Of a stretch of DNA of 64,000 bases, positions 35,489-48,240 are shown piece after piece. The notes beneath the pieces are model-generated. The model was not told where the DNA came from. It searched no databases and saw only the letters and a list, made by a program, of their open reading frames with translations. The stretch's first letter is position 1; every line of letters begins with the position of its first letter. Origin of the DNA: Lojkania enalia (taxonomy: Eukaryota > Ascomycota > Dothideomycetes > Pleosporales); contig ML986593.1 in NCBI GenBank assembly GCA_010094045.1, forward strand, positions 493,032 to 557,031. Direction: 5' to 3'. A program made the position numbers and the translations under genes.

Positions 35489-37600
35489 ATGTTAGTCCAG
35501 TCACTTCGACCATCTTACTCGATGCGTGATAAAACCATGACATTTGATTCAAGAGGTCAGTCATCTGCCTGCTTGGATCAAGAAACAATGGGTCCGAAAC
35601 ACCTACTCCCAATAACAGCTGAATTTGACACCGTAGACAAATATGTCGATTCGCTCCTTCGATTTACTACTTCTTCGTGGCTACTACAAACTCTATGCGG
35701 AGGAATCCATATTCTGGATTTCTACACGCGATCACCGGATCTATATTCTACCATTCTTCCCGAAACATGGAGGCAATGGTTTAAGGATCGAGATATCATG
35801 GATATTCTAGATTTACTAATGAGAGAAGATTTGACAAAATTCGACCCAAGAGACGGGGGGGAAGGCAATGGGGTTCGCCAGTGGCGTGGTGCTCCGGCTC
35901 CACCTGAGGATCTTTTGCAGTATTTAAGGGATGTACAAAAGCACCTCTTGGCGCGAGAATTTCCTCGACCCAACTCAGAAGTGTCACCGAAGAAAAGCAG
36001 CATAGCACGTCACATAGCGGTTGGCATGAAAGTTAAGAAAGTACACGAAGTTGACAACTTCGCTCGCTACGTCGACAAGTTGGCTGCAGAAATTGCAGCG
36101 AGAAAGAAGGAGATCACTCACCTTGTGGATTTCGGCTCAGGCCAGAATTATTTAGGACGAGCACTCGTGGCTCCTCCTTATTCAAAGCACTTGATCGCTG
36201 TTGAGAGCAAGCAGCATAACATCGAGGGTGCCAAAAACATGGACGTTCTAGCCAGACTAGCACCAAGGCCTCTCGTAATGAGGAATAAAAAGGAATATCG
36301 CGCATCGATTGGGAAGCAAAAGAAGGGTATAAAGTGCGATTCCAATGGATGTAAACCTCTTCCTCCTCTCGTTACTTCCACTACAAACACAGATACATCT
36401 AAAAAGGCCTTAGATCTGACCACAAAAAGCAACAAATCAGAGGATAACGGCACGGTCACCACTAATTTACAAATCTACACCGAAGGCCACGGCAGCATAC
36501 AGTACGTGAAACACATAATTAAAGACGGCGATCTATCTCCCGTCATCTCGCAGATCCTCGACAGCTCCGCGGTCCAAGAAGACAAAGTAGCCCCAACATC
36601 CATCGTTTTCGAAAAACCCACTGATCTCGCTGCCGTTCCAAAATCATCTAAACCAAACCTCATGGTCATATCCCTCCATTCCTGTGGTAATCTCGTTCAC
36701 CACGGTCTGCGGTCCCTCCTCCTAAACCCCTCCGTCTCCGCAGTAGCTATGGTAGGATGTTGCTACAACCTCGTCACTGAACGCCTTGGCCCCCCAACAT
36801 ACAAACTTCCTACGCTTAGACCGAATCATCCGCGCCTGGAGAAAACATCCAGTGCCTTTGATCCACACGGCTTTCCAATGTCAGAAAAATTGGCAAACTA
36901 CCCCCTCCCACACACACCACTCCCCACTCAGAGCACTGCTACACACTCATGGGAACAGCCAAAAGGCATAAGATTAAATGTAACCGCCCGTATGATGGCC
37001 GTCCAAGCCCCCCACAACTGGGGCCGCGAAGACTCGGAACTGTTCTTCACCCGGCACTTCTACCGCGCGCTCTTGCAACGCATATTTCTCGACCGGGGCG
37101 TCGTTTCTGCGCCTGTGGACGTAGACGGAATTGTTGGCGGGGTATCGGCGTCTGGACATACGAGTAAAGTGAATTGGACGCCACCCGGTGGCCGTGGCCC
37201 AGGTCTGAGTTCAAACGGGGACTCGACACCACTTACTATCGGCACTCTACGAAAATTCGCATACAATGATTTCGTATCATATGTCCGTGCTGCGGTCAGA
37301 AAACTGACGTCGCCGAATACGTTCTGCGAGGTGGATCCGGGATTCATCAAGGAGAAGATGGGCGGTTTGTCGGATGAGGAGATTCAAGAGTATGAAGTGA
37401 AGTATGCGGAGAAGAAGAAGGAGTTGAGTGTCATGTGGAGTTTGATGGCATTTAGTGCTGGAGTAGTGGAGGCGGTTATTGTTACGGATCGGTGGCTTTG
37501 GTTGAAGGAGCAGAATGAGGTTGAAAATGCATGGGTTGAGCCTGTATTTGAATATGAGCTGAGCCCGAGGAATCTTGTGGTAGTGGGAATCAAGAAATGA
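35489..37600 (+). CDS. METTL25/RRNAD1-like methyltransferase-domain protein
   Basis: SAM-dependent methyltransferase-fold protein (PF13679 type) related to animal METTL25/METTL25B; the substrate in fungi is not known to me. One exon, 703 residues from the ATG at 35489; other in-frame ATGs (up to MGPKHLLPITAEF, 35588) are possible starts. The SAM-binding motif ITHLVDFGSGQNYLGRAL is near residue 215, followed by HLIAVESKQHNIEGA. A second conserved part is ISLHSCGNLVHHGLRSLLL, then VAMVGCCYNLVTER and DPHGFPMSEKLA. A low-complexity insert (residues about 285-350) separates the two halves. The C-terminus has a helical segment with AFSAGVVEAVIVTDRWLWL. Confidence 0.88.
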   Translation: MLVQSLRPSYSMRDKTMTFDSRGQSSACLDQETMGPKHLLPITAEFDTVDKYVDSLLRFTTSSWLLQTLCGGIHILDFYTRSPDLYSTILPETWRQWFKDRDIMDILDLLMREDLTKFDPRDGGEGNGVRQWRGAPAPPEDLLQYLRDVQKHLLAREFPRPNSEVSPKKSSIARHIAVGMKVKKVHEVDNFARYVDKLAAEIAARKKEITHLVDFGSGQNYLGRALVAPPYSKHLIAVESKQHNIEGAKNMDVLARLAPRPLVMRNKKEYRASIGKQKKGIKCDSNGCKPLPPLVTSTTNTDTSKKALDLTTKSNKSEDNGTVTTNLQIYTEGHGSIQYVKHIIKDGDLSPVISQILDSSAVQEDKVAPTSIVFEKPTDLAAVPKSSKPNLMVISLHSCGNLVHHGLRSLLLNPSVSAVAMVGCCYNLVTERLGPPTYKLPTLRPNHPRLEKTSSAFDPHGFPMSEKLANYPLPHTPLPTQSTATHSWEQPKGIRLNVTARMMAVQAPHNWGREDSELFFTRHFYRALLQRIFLDRGVVSAPVDVDGIVGGVSASGHTSKVNWTPPGGRGPGLSSNGDSTPLTIGTLRKFAYNDFVSYVRAAVRKLTSPNTFCEVDPGFIKEKMGGLSDEEIQEYEVKYAEKKKELSVMWSLMAFSAGVVEAVIVTDRWLWLKEQNEVENAWVEPVFEYELSPRNLVVVGIKK

Positions 37601-38243
37601 TTGGTAGAACGAGGGTGGTAGGATTTACACGGAGTTTTGAGAGCATCGGGCTTAGTTACAAATGATACTAGACCTTATCTCTTATAGTCGCGCAGAGGTT
37701 CTAAGACGTCCATAAATGCACTCAGTTGAGTCCAAATCTCAACCACAGCCCTATCTACCCACGAATACACTTCGGATCTGCTTCCTTAGGCGCAGATCGT
37801 ATTGAAGGGCTTCTACAGCGTGAAAAGCAAGTAAGTTATCTCTATAAAATTTCCTAATTACATGCGCTCAATCAACAATTCACTTCATTCGCGGAAGGGG
37901 TTTCCCAAAAGCCTCACATGGTATTAATGACGGGACCAACAAATAATGCAATCTTACCATCACATACCTACACTAGAATGCGACGAATATTTCTCATGCA
38001 ACTTGACCTCGCGTGGCTGATCCGCTATAAGTACAAAAGGGCTCTGCGGTGGCTGCGGTCCCGCAATGTGGTATTGTGGTTGAAAATTGTCAATTTACTA
38101 TAGCTCTAACTAAAGTCAGCCTTAGGGAACCGCCCATAGCTCCAGATATCCAGCTACTCCTTTATGAAATTTGATATTGACATTCATTATTATATCAATA
38201 TTGTTGATTCCCAAAATGGTTCTCCAGCATATGACCTCTCCAT
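37601..38243. other. Convergent 3' intergenic region
   Basis: About 640 bp between the stop codons of the convergent METTL25-like and aminotransferase genes. It should hold both terminator/polyadenylation regions. No gene recognised. Confidence 0.45.
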
Positions 38244-40148
38244 CTAGCACATCCCCATCAAGCTTCCCATTGCCCGCTCCATATTCCCCGTCTGTTCCTC
38301 AATCGTAATTCCACCATCCTCCTCTAGCAACTCATCGATCTTCTTCTTATCCTTAATCCGCCAAAAAGCTTGCGCACCATCTACGAATCGCTTCGAAATG
38401 TCCTCCAACTCCTCAGCCGGACATGCTGCAAAGCAAAGCCTAAAGCAATTAAACGAGTCCTCAATGCGAATCTGCTCACTCGGCGAGAAAATAGAGCCTG
38501 GCGAAACAAGACAGAGATACGGCTTCTGCGTCCAGAATACCCACAACGCCTGCGAGAGCCTCGGAGCCGGGACCTGTTTTTTGAGCGGGTGCGATGAGAA
38601 GTCGAAGCGTACCCAGATGAACATACCGCCTAGTGGCCTGACGAAATCGTACATTTTCGTCTTCTCGACGACTGACCACTCATCCTCCCCATCTGTGACC
38701 TTGGATAGGGAGTTCCGGCGTCCGGCTTTAACGAGTTCTTTTCCGGCATCTAAGATGTCGCACATGGAGTTCATACGACGTTCGTAATTTCCGCGCAGAC
38801 CCTCCAGCCAACGTACCCATCCATCAACCTTCCAGCCACTTCCATCTGCTGCACCGCCGCGGCCAGGATCGGTGGAGCTTTGCGGGCCCATGAGAAGCTC
38901 GGCGACCATGGATTGTACGAAGCCAGACGGTTGTTGAGTACTTGATTCTGTGATTCTCAGGAGGCGTTCAACCAGTGCAGGCTGCGCGGTAATCCATCCT
39001 AGCCTACATCCTGGCGCCGCGGTTTTAGAGAAGGTATCGAGACGAACGACACGGCCTTGGAAGTCAATGGAAAGGTAGCTTGGAATGAGGGAGTCGAGAA
39101 ACTCAAACCCGGAGGATTTAGCGGGTTTCGGAGCTAGTGCATTAGAAGACGCGGACGGGAATTGGAGGTACCAGTATGGGTCGTCTTCAACGATGACAAT
39201 GTCGTATTTCACAGCGAGGGCATAAATCTCCTTTCGGCGAGCAACGCTTAGGGTACCGCTGGTGGGGTTCTGACCGATTGTGACGGTATACATGAGATGG
39301 GGACGGCGGCCACGAGAGAAGTCCCAGTTCTCCAGAACATCTTCCAATCCTCCGGGTCCCTTAGCTGTCATACCTTCGTCATCAATCTCAACCGGGACGA
39401 TGTTCAATCCGCGGGGTTGCGCAGTCTGCACCGCATTCATGTAGCAGTATTTCTCCACCAGCAATCCAGGCCGCTCGTCCACAGGGTCATGGCCGGCAGA
39501 CCATTCATTACTGAGTGCCTGGATCGTCTTTGAAAACCCATCCGTATTTCCACACGTCAAGATAATCTCCGGTCCATCTTTATAGGGAATAACCGGATGC
39601 AGATTGTTCCTCGTAAACTGTCTTAAGAAATAGTACAACGACGGATATCCCTGCGCCTGGCCATACTGCAGCGCAGACTTCAAGTCAATTAACCGCGATG
39701 GATCCTTGACCCCGGCATCGTGTGGTACGACTAGCCTGGATGCGTCCGGTTCGTCTTTGTGTTTGCATGTTGTAGCTCCTGAGTCGGTGGTAGGAGGGTC
39801 GACGGGTTTATTCGGCGTAGGCTTCCATCGATTCGGCAATGCGACTTTCGCTTCGAGCGTGTCGTAGGGAAAGTACTTGTCGTTTGGTAGGCCTGGCTGG
39901 CGGTTAGTATGACAAGAATAGTACGGGATCTGGTTGTTCGACTAAGAAATGATTAAATGGAATGAGTAGAGCGAGGAGGGAAGTGCGGAAAAGCCCATAC
40001 CGCCTGCTAGCTGAGCAATTCCCGGAATGGAAAAATATTTGTAGAATTTCTTGACGCTGGAAGCTGTTCGCGCGGCGGTGCTCCAGGAGAGGTGGTGGGA
40101 GAGGTCGACTGGCTCCGGGAAGCCGGATGGATCGCTGGTATATGCCAT
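38244..40148 (-). CDS. Aro8-type aromatic amino acid / 2-aminoadipate aminotransferase
   Basis: PLP-dependent class I/II aminotransferase of the Aro8/kynurenine/alpha-aminoadipate group. Exons (minus) 40148-40001 and 39892-38244, intron 108 nt, 598 residues. The intron joins GIAQLAGG to LPNDKYFPYDTLE, the expected family sequence. Motifs: TCGNTDGFSKTIQ (cofactor phosphate region), IGQNPTSGTLS, VEDDPYWYLQF, and the PLP Lys in RLDTFSKTAAPGCRLGW. C-terminal RLCFAACPAEELE is typical. It is longer than yeast Aro8 (500) because of an N-terminal insert rich in Pro/Thr and a middle insert (GRGGAADGSGWK), as in other moulds. Aromatic amino acid catabolism or lysine synthesis are both possible. Confidence 0.92.
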
Positions 40149-41027
40149 CTTAAACACGAATCGATGTCGGATCTTGGCGCAGGTTAAGCTTGTTCGAAAG
40201 CCTGATGTGTTATGGCAACATGTAGAGAGTGGACTGCGATTGAATTGGAGAAGATAACAGGCTCGTCCGCGTGTAGTCCGCGGGGCCGGGAGCTTTGAAA
40301 TCCACCAGGGACGCTGATAAGAGCCGATAAAGGTCTATGACGGCGCAGGGCGCGCGCTTGTACCGGAAAGTAGCCGGATACGGATTACGGAGTACCTAGT
40401 TATCTACACGGAATAGAGCTACTATGAGCCTATAGAAGGCTATAGGCGAGCCCCCGAAAGCCACGCATTCCGGTTCCCGATTTCCCACCCACGGCCTCTG
40501 TACTGCTGGTAGTGCTAAGAATATGCCTAGGTTCAGTTCACATCTTGGGTAGTTGGCTGGCAGGCAAGGACTATTCAGCCTAGTGGCGCATATTTCTAAA
40601 AGAAAGTCCCTACACCGTATTTCGGGCTCGCCTCGGCCAATGGACGATAAACCCCCATAATTTGTGGTGTCTTTTGTTCTATACTAATACGTCGTTTCGT
40701 AGGGCTGTGTTAGCGCCCTGTGAAGTCCGAGCGGGCATTCTCAAATGGGGGCTGGCAGCTGCAGGTCCACGAAACACCTTGGGCCCCAAATCCTCAACAT
40801 TACTCTCGTCATTCTCCCTCTCTATTCACCCTCTCCACATCACATATCCTCCCTTTACATCATACCCCTCTTTCTAAGCGCAAACACTTGTTCCACGCCA
40901 ATACTACCCACTACACAGCTATTTCCTGCCCCGCCAGCTCCAGTTGAAGCTCGCGGTCCTCCGAAAAGTCAAGCTGTTGTCCCCAACCTCGCCGCGCTCG
41001 CGCCACGAGCTCGATAATATCTTCGGA
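40149..41027. promoter_or_regulatory. Divergent intergenic region, aminotransferase / LCCL protein
   Basis: About 880 bp between divergent start codons. A CT-rich tract at 40790-40900 is the likely leader of the LCCL gene. A small perfect inverted repeat CCTATAG/CTATAGG lies at about 40431-40448. No coding sequence is supported; the low-complexity frames at 40662-41017 overlap the leader. Confidence 0.45.
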
Positions 41028-42964
41028 ATGGGGCCACGCGATGATCTAGACGATGAGGGCGCCCCTCCTCAAGTGTACCACGATGATGACACCACGAGCG
41101 TCCACTCCGACGGCATCCTAATCAATGGCTCCGAAGCTTCTGACGAAGAGTACTACGCCTCGCAAGAGCCGTACTATGCGAACAAATACATTCCTCCACG
41201 GCTACAGCGCATCTGGAGGGCGACGGTGGTTTGGGTAAAGGGCCCGCAGCCTCCGCGACCGTGGAAGATCCGGCCTTTCTTCCCGAGCGTCCAGCATGCG
41301 CCCGTACAATTCTTGAACAATTATTTCCCAAAGAGGAGGCATAAGGTCATACTGCTGTTATTCTTCTACCTTTGCTGGTTCCTGTCATTTGCATTGGTGC
41401 TACATAGATCTGCCTTTGCAGCTGATATTCCGGGCCACGGACCGCCCGTTAGGATACGATGTACTGATAGATTCTGGTAAGCGTCAGGTCAAAGACGAGA
41501 CCGAGCTATACCATCTAATGAGACTATAGGAGTGATGGCAATGGTTGCGGCCTCAACGGCGAGCTTTGTCGACCATTTGAAAACGCTACTATGACTTTCC
41601 GGTGCCCGGCCAATTGCAAGCGCGTTCATCTTGTCAACCCCCATGCTGTTGGAGATCAAGCACCGAATTACCGGCCTCTAGTCATTGGCGGGCCGATAGA
41701 CGAAGAGGAGACTCTGGAGAATACTTACTATCGCGCTGATTCTTTTATTTGCGGGGCAGCCATCCATGCAGGCTTCATAAATGACGCATCAGGCGGATGC
41801 GGTGTGCTCTCCCTCGTTGGCGAGAAGAGCAACTATCCCGAGGTCAATAAGAACCACATAAAAAGCATCGGCTTCGATTCGTACTTTCCGAAATCCTTCT
41901 CCTTCCTCGAGGGCACCAAGTCCAGATGTCGGGATCTCCGCTGGCCGCTTCTCGCCGTTTCATTAACTTTCACCATATTGCTATCGCTGTTCACTACCTC
42001 GCCTGCTGTATTCTTTCCTTCCGTATTTTTCGGTATATTTTTTCACGTCGCACTGGCATCAGATCCCCCAAATCTCACGGACTATTATGCTATAGTTAGC
42101 ATCGCACTGGGCCGGTTTCTGCCGGCTGGTTTCTGTATGTTTGCAGTGTACAAGTACTGTGTTAAAAGACAACTGCAGGGGTTACATGCCCAGATAGAAA
42201 AGACTATACTATGGCTCGGAGGCTGTTGGGTCGGCGCACTCAACAACTACACTTTCGACAGGATACCCATAGAGCGGCTCACACCGCACGACTTGAAACA
42301 ACCTGGCGCTATTCCAGCGTTGATCATCATCGTTATAATATTATTCTGCATTGCCCTCGGCCAGGCCTGGGCTATCCGTATCGAAGGCCGGCTTCCGCGT
42401 TACCTTGTTGTCTATGGCATCTTCGTCATCGTCCTACTTTCCCTTGTCGCTATCCCGAGAATGAACGTTCGCATCCATCATTACATCCTAGGCCTACTAC
42501 TCGTCCCCGGCACTGCAATGCAAAACCGACCGAGCCTACTCTTCCAAGGCCTATTGATCGGCCTCTTCATCAACGGCATCGCTCGTTGGGGCTTCGACAG
42601 CATCCTCCAAACTCCAGCCGAACTCCGCGGCGACGCACCCACCGAATCCCTCCTCCCCGCCATCGCCGCGCCCATCATCCATCTCAACCATGGCCTCCAT
42701 CTGCCACTGAACATCACGTTCGAATGGCATTACCCCTTCCCTAGTTTCTATGACGGAATTAGCGTCCTTGTCAATGATGTCGAGAGGTTTAAGAGCTTTG
42801 AGGATAGCGGCAAGGAGAGCTTTACTTGGGTTAGACATCACGAGGGTGTGCCGGAATACTTCCGATTTGCGTATCTAGCAGGAACGGGGAGGGGGGATTA
42901 TACGAAGGCGGGGGTTTGGGGCAGCGAGGGTGGTTGGACGGATCCGGAGCCGGGACCGTCATAG
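41028..42964 (+). CDS. LCCL-domain polytopic membrane protein
   Basis: Membrane protein with an extracytoplasmic LCCL domain; the function in fungi is unknown. Exons 41028-41476 and 41530-42964 give 627 residues. The N-terminal 95 residues are acidic and soluble; TM1 is HKVILLLFFYLCWFLSFALVL. The LCCL domain follows: CPANCKRVHLVNP, then YRADSFICGAAIHAGFIND, SGGCGVLSLVGEKSNY and GFDSYFPKSFSF. The C-terminal half has about six hydrophobic helices (for example LLAVSLTFTILLSLF, IPALIIIVIILFCIALG, YLVVYGIFVIVLLSLVAI). It ends with a soluble YFRFAYLAGTGRGDYTKA segment found at the end of fungal LCCL proteins. The start was chosen at MGPRDDLDDEG; upstream in-frame sequence is leader-like. Confidence 0.9.
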
Positions 42965-45797
42965 ACGAATTGTATGTACAGTATAATGGCCGCCTGCCCG
43001 GATTGCGGGAAATGAAGGGTGTGGTTGGGGGTTTTCTGGGTTGGTGGGGTTGGGATGCGATAGGTAGGCGGGCGAAATGCAGGGTCTGTGTGAGACTTGT
43101 TTTAGATTTTTGGAATGGGCGCACGGGGTCAGGGACAGGCGGGTAAATGCGATCGCGTTTGGAGAGCTTTCCTTCGGCTGTCTACTATAGTTTGAGATTC
43201 GGTGCAGGGTGTTCTTTATGGTTCTGATATACCCTTGCCGGTTTACTTGGTGGTGCACGAATTCTCATTTTGTCGCTTGCATAGGGTTGCTGTGTTAGGT
43301 ACAGTATACGGTAGATAGGTAACTTGAGATGATGCTGTAGAACGGGGGGCTGTTGCATGAGGTTTAACGTGTTTAGCGATGTGTTCGGTATATTTGTGCT
43401 TTTTAGTTCTTTTTGTGATTGCTTAGATCCCGATGTCGTAATAGATGAGCAGCGTACGAATATTAGGGGCGGAATTTCTCGTACGGTCGGGATGTGCTGG
43501 AGCGATTTCAATTGCTCCTTCGCCTCCTTGCTCGGCCGCCGGGCCTCATCCTGGAAGTGTCTGAGAATTTCTTCTTTCTCCTGTCATCCTAGAGGAGCAA
43601 CTCAATTGACCCTATGCATTCACCGTCATCTGCTCGCATGCGGCCGCTATCGCATGGCTGCGTAGCGCATACCTGCAGTTACCTGCTCATCATTTGTCAC
43701 CTCTCCTAGCATAGGAAAACGTTGAAACGTGACACTCGAGAAGGGACGAAAAGGCCGTGGAACTTGATGACACGCAGTACTTATCAAACATCTTACCTCC
43801 CAATAGCGGCACATGTGGGGAGCAAAGCCAAATCTATATTGCGATCTAAGACACTGTTTGCTAGTACGAAGGCCGCCTGTCAGACGGACTGGGTGGGCGC
43901 GGGCGGCGGAGTCCACCCAGAGGGGTGGTAGGATTCCCGATAATCTATCATTAACAAGACTGGGAGGGTACTTACATGCTACTGTCTTACGAGCCATGGG
44001 AGACGTCCGCAAGAATTTGAGCGGTTGGTGGAGCGTTTTGCCTTAAGATGGTTGCGCCGGAGCCCTGTTCTGAGGTTAGAACGGAGACCTGGGTAACAGG
44101 AGCCTTTTCACTTTGTGGGAGAATGGAAGCAATGGGGTAGGCTTCGCCGCATGAGCTTGTAGGACCTGGCGATCAACTTTCAGCCTGAGCTGAAATCTTC
44201 GTCGCCGTCGTCGTCCTCCTGCGCAACCAGTCACCGGTTAGAGCATTTCAACGCTGAAGTCAGATCGGGCGTCTCATTGGATCGCGGCTTTTTCAGCCCA
44301 CCCTCGTGTCTTTGCGCAACCACCTTATCGATTGGCTTGCATTTGGGTTCCTGGAAATTGGGTACGAGGAATAGCGCCTATGAGACCCCTCCATGTTATT
44401 GTCTCGCGCGCTCGACGCACAAGGTGCTATTATCGATACGCTACCCTTGCGTATCGTGAGGCCCGAATGATATTGATATTGCAGCGAGGATAAGCCGCCT
44501 GATCCGACAGCCGGCGTACCCATGGGGGGAGGCTTAGGTGCAGTGCAATCTCATTAGCTTGTCTAGGCAGACGGAGGAAGAGGGATGGCGAGTTTCGCGA
44601 GACGAGCAGCGGTCGACGGTTAGAAAAGCCCCAAGCACCGCGGGAATCATGATCTTCACCCCACGGCATCGCACTCCCGAGCAAACGTTGGAATGACTCA
44701 GGCCGGAGCTCCAGCACGAAGTTCCATAGGAGGGAGGTTGCGATCCGCCGTGAGAGTGGGTTTATGATGTCGCTGGTGATTACAATGATTATTTTCGGAT
44801 CTTGGAGATTGCGATCCGGCACGCACGGTGACTTGGAGGACGGGTTCCTACCGGGTGAGGGACAAAGCAGGCGAGCCGCCTGTGGCCCGTTTCTAGGCAG
44901 CCTGATGTCGTGAAATGAGTGAAAATGAGTTACCTCGGCCTGAGGCGAAGTTGGATAGGAAAAGATAGGCAAAGACAGGCTTGAGTGCGAAAAGGGCCTG
45001 GTGACGGATGCCTGAGAGGGTACGGAGTATATCTGGACGCTTGGGTGTTCTAATATTATTGCGTTTGGAGGCTGGATATGACGGCGGCGTGCATATCGGT
45101 CGTGGAGGGTGAGGACAAGGCTGGCGCTGAGCCTTGCCAAGCGCCGTGGCGATCCCTTGCTGCCGCGTTTCACCCGTCCTTCTGCAGACTAGCGGCCGAT
45201 GACCCTTGCACAGCCAGCCAACAGGAGGCACCCCGGTGGGAGGCTAATCAAGGTTTCACCTCTTTAAACAGAGCATTCCTTCATCTCCACCCGAAAATAC
45301 CATCGCGCTCCTGGTTGGTGATATTCTCTCCCTCTTCCCCCCTCTCTCCCTGTCTTTCCTTTGCCCTTGCGGTGCAGTCATTCTTTACTTGCTCATCGAG
45401 CATCGACACTCCTTATCCATTTCGTCCAGCTCTGGGAATTGGACACACGCTCCTTTCTGTGTATACACCTTGCTGCGACTATTCACTGCACGGCAAGTCC
45501 TGGCAGCTGCAAAAAAAGGTTCTATTCGATCACAATATCAATATTCGTTTGGGCCGCCCAGCATCATTCACTTCGAGAACTAGCAACCATTCCCAAGACC
45601 CACCGAGAGGCTGAGTAGAGTGTCGTCGCATACTGCCCAGTCACACCGTGCGGGTCGTATATTGCAGCAAACGACAACGTCACTGATCAGAAGCGGCTTC
45701 TATCCCCTCGACAACGCATCACACAATCACCAAAATATTCGCGTAGACCCGAGCTCTCCAACACAACAATCGCACTCAACCTTGGCTCACCCCGAAA
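42965..45797. other. Intergenic region, 2.8 kb
   Basis: The largest gene-free stretch outside the repeat regions. Only overlapping low-complexity frames on both strands, including a 247-codon minus frame (44430-45173) that is Ser/Arg/Pro-rich without domain features. A perfect 8-bp stem with a 7-nt loop (CGATACGC...GCGTATCG) lies at about 44434-44457. CT-rich sequence from 45270 to 45360 is probably the leader or promoter of the DUF1996 gene. Confidence 0.4.
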
Positions 45798-47635
45798 ATG
45801 AGGTCCGTCGCGAACCTCGTTGCCATTGCCGGTGCCCTGTCTGGCAGCGCTGATGCCTTCTGGCGCATGAGATGTCCCGGTCGAACTGGTCTTGCGCGTA
45901 TGGATCCTCTTGTTGAGCCCGGCGAGATTGGCAGCCATGCACATGCCATCCACGGCGGAAAGAGTGAGTAAACGCGGTCCACTTTTCAGTTTTGTCCCAC
46001 ATGTGGGATCGCATGAAGGATCTTCTTTTTTGGGAACGGCCAGGACAAGCCGAACGGCTCTGCAGAATCTCTCCTTCATGTTTGAACTATCACGGAGCTT
46101 CGGAAGCTTGTTGCCACATGAGACACGAAAAGTTTTATAGTTAACGAGAGGGTCGCTAACACCTACCTACAGATTTCAACCTCGAAATCACTTACGATCA
46201 GCTAGCTGCTTCCGAATGCACATCATGCCAAGTCAAGCAGGACAAGTCGGCGTATTGGTAAGTGGAAAATACGACCGCTTGCTGTAGTCTAAATCGTTAA
46301 CACAGTTAGGACTCCATCTATGCACTTTGTGCATGAAAATGGCACCACTGAGGTCGTCCCGCAGATCGGCGGCATGCTTGCCTATTATCTACTGTTTCGC
46401 GAGAATGGTCAGAAGCTCCATGCGTTCCCAGAAGGCTTCCGGATGCTGGTTGGCGACTCTCGTCTCCGCAATTTTTCCGGACCTGTCCCAGATCCGGGAA
46501 CATCTTTCTGGGGCCCTGAGGACATGACACAGCATGCTCTCACTCAAAAGGCTATCGGCTTCAACTGTCTTAATTATGGCAGGGACCCTGAGGCCTCAAT
46601 GGGCCGTCATTTCCTTCCTGACAAGGACTTTATGGATGCCAACTGCCCTCAGGGTATTCGTGCAGAAATTATGTTCCCTTCATGCTGGAACGGCGAGCTA
46701 GACTCCCCCGATCACAAGTCTCACATGGCTTTCCCTAATCTTAAGAATAGCGGAACGTGCCCCGATGGCTATGACAAGCGTACCCCGACGCTCTTCTTCG
46801 AGACGACTTGGCTAACCTCTCAGTTCAACGGTGTGCTAGGAACCTTCATGCTCTCCAGTGGTGATCCAGTGGGTACGTTAGTAGAGAACCACATTGTCCA
46901 AGCTTGTGCTCACGCTTTCTAGGTTATGGTTACCACGCAGATTTTATCAGTGGATGGCCTGTGGACTTCCTTCAACAAGCAATTGAAACTTGCACTAGTG
47001 ACCGAGGTGAAATCGAGGACTGTCCCCTTTTCATGGAAGGTGATAACTTCCAATCGAAGGAGGATGCTGAGAAGTGCAAGTTCGACATGCCAGACCTTCT
47101 CAAAGATGAAGACTGCGCGGGACCAGCCAACAGCCTTCCCGGCAACGTTCCCGTCCAGTACGGCCCTGCCTACGCTGATCCGCTCAAGCCCGGTCCCAAG
47201 GAATCCCCAACTGAAGGCACCCCGCTCCCTGCGACTACGGAGCAAGTGGTTCCTACCGCGACCTTTGTCCCCGCCACAACCCAAATAACCGACGAATTTG
47301 GCGGTGGTCTCTCGAATGCGAATGCTGCTGCTTACTCACTAGCACCAGAACCCCTCGCCGTCGATGCTCCCGAGGCTGCAGCAACCACCACCTCAGCACC
47401 GCCCGCTCCCGAGGCACCCGCTCCAACGACACCCCCACTCGCCGAAGAGCCCGAAGGCAAGATCATCGCAACGTCAACGTACACGAGCGCAGGCACCGTG
47501 TACGAAGTCGCCATCGAGGAAATCGTCCAGTATGTGACCGTCGAGGTGCCGGCCCCAGCCCCGAAACTGAGGCGCCACCACCACCACATGCACCGCCGGG
47601 ACCGCGAGCATGGATTGCTGGGCCGCAGGTACTAA
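45798..47635 (+). CDS. Secreted DUF1996 protein
   Basis: Secreted protein of unknown function (PF09362), common in moulds. Exons 45798-45963, 46173-46257, 46310-46872, 46923-47635 give 508 residues. A signal peptide (MRSVANLVAIAGALSGSADA) is followed by the family N-terminus FWRMRCPGRTGLARMDPLV, HAHAIHGG, ECTSCQVKQDKSAYWTPSM and GFNCLNYGR. Further conserved Cys/His residues include CPQGIRAEIMFPSCWNGE, GYHADFISGWP and CPLF. The tail (about residues 380-508) is Ala/Pro/Thr-rich and ends in an unusual RRHHHHMHRRDREHGLLGRRY, which is not a GPI signal. Intron 1 is long (209 nt). The protein may be cell-wall associated. Confidence 0.9.
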
Positions 47636-48240
47636 TCCACTGCACAGCTTCGCCTATTTGCCATGATCTTTCTTTGCATGCGTCGGCGTTTGCATTTGAC
47701 GTCCGCTCCGAGCAGCCGGGGTAACAATGGAACGGCCGTAGGGCACTCATATTTTCTTGCGTGATGTGTTGGGCGGGTTTTGTGAGATGGGCCAGGTACA
47801 AATATATCCGTGGCACCACTTCAATCTTAGATCTATTCGGTCCTGTTCAGTGCAATCGAGGACAGGTGGCTGTTCTACATTATCTTCGTGTTTTTTGTTT
47901 ATTGGATTCTTTATGGATACGTTCAGGGCGGGGTAGGGCATTTCGTGACGTCGAAGGCTGGGCCAGAGACGTCTGTCTATCTAGCTAGATGGTTGTGAGT
48001 TCGTGGGAGTGCGAAATGAAGTGCCTTGGTGAGCTGGCAAGGTGCCTGGTAGATGACTCTACTGGAAGATGGAAGGAAATACAAAATGCAATGTAACGTG
48101 CATCCCTGCGTAGCGAGATACCCTGTGTGGCGAGATAAATGAGGGGTACTTTGACTCTCAGCAACTCGAAAGATTATGCGCACAACAAATATTGCTATGT
48201 TTCTATTAAAATACTCTGCTGTAGCCAATCCTGAATGTCT
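47636..48240. other. 3' flank of DUF1996 gene leading into repeat island
   Basis: About 600 bp of ordinary composition without a gene. Base composition shifts toward TA-rich, stop-rich sequence from about 48230. Confidence 0.4.

Noticed and set aside
42916..43146. Alternative C-terminal exon of the LCCL protein
   Set aside because: The frame overlaps the last codons of the LCCL gene in another phase and has no family similarity; the called C-terminus already matches the usual end.
44430..45173. 247-codon minus-strand frame upstream of the DUF1996 gene
   Set aside because: Ser/Arg/Pro-rich low-complexity translation without conserved-looking segments; probably chance open frame in GC-rich intergenic DNA.
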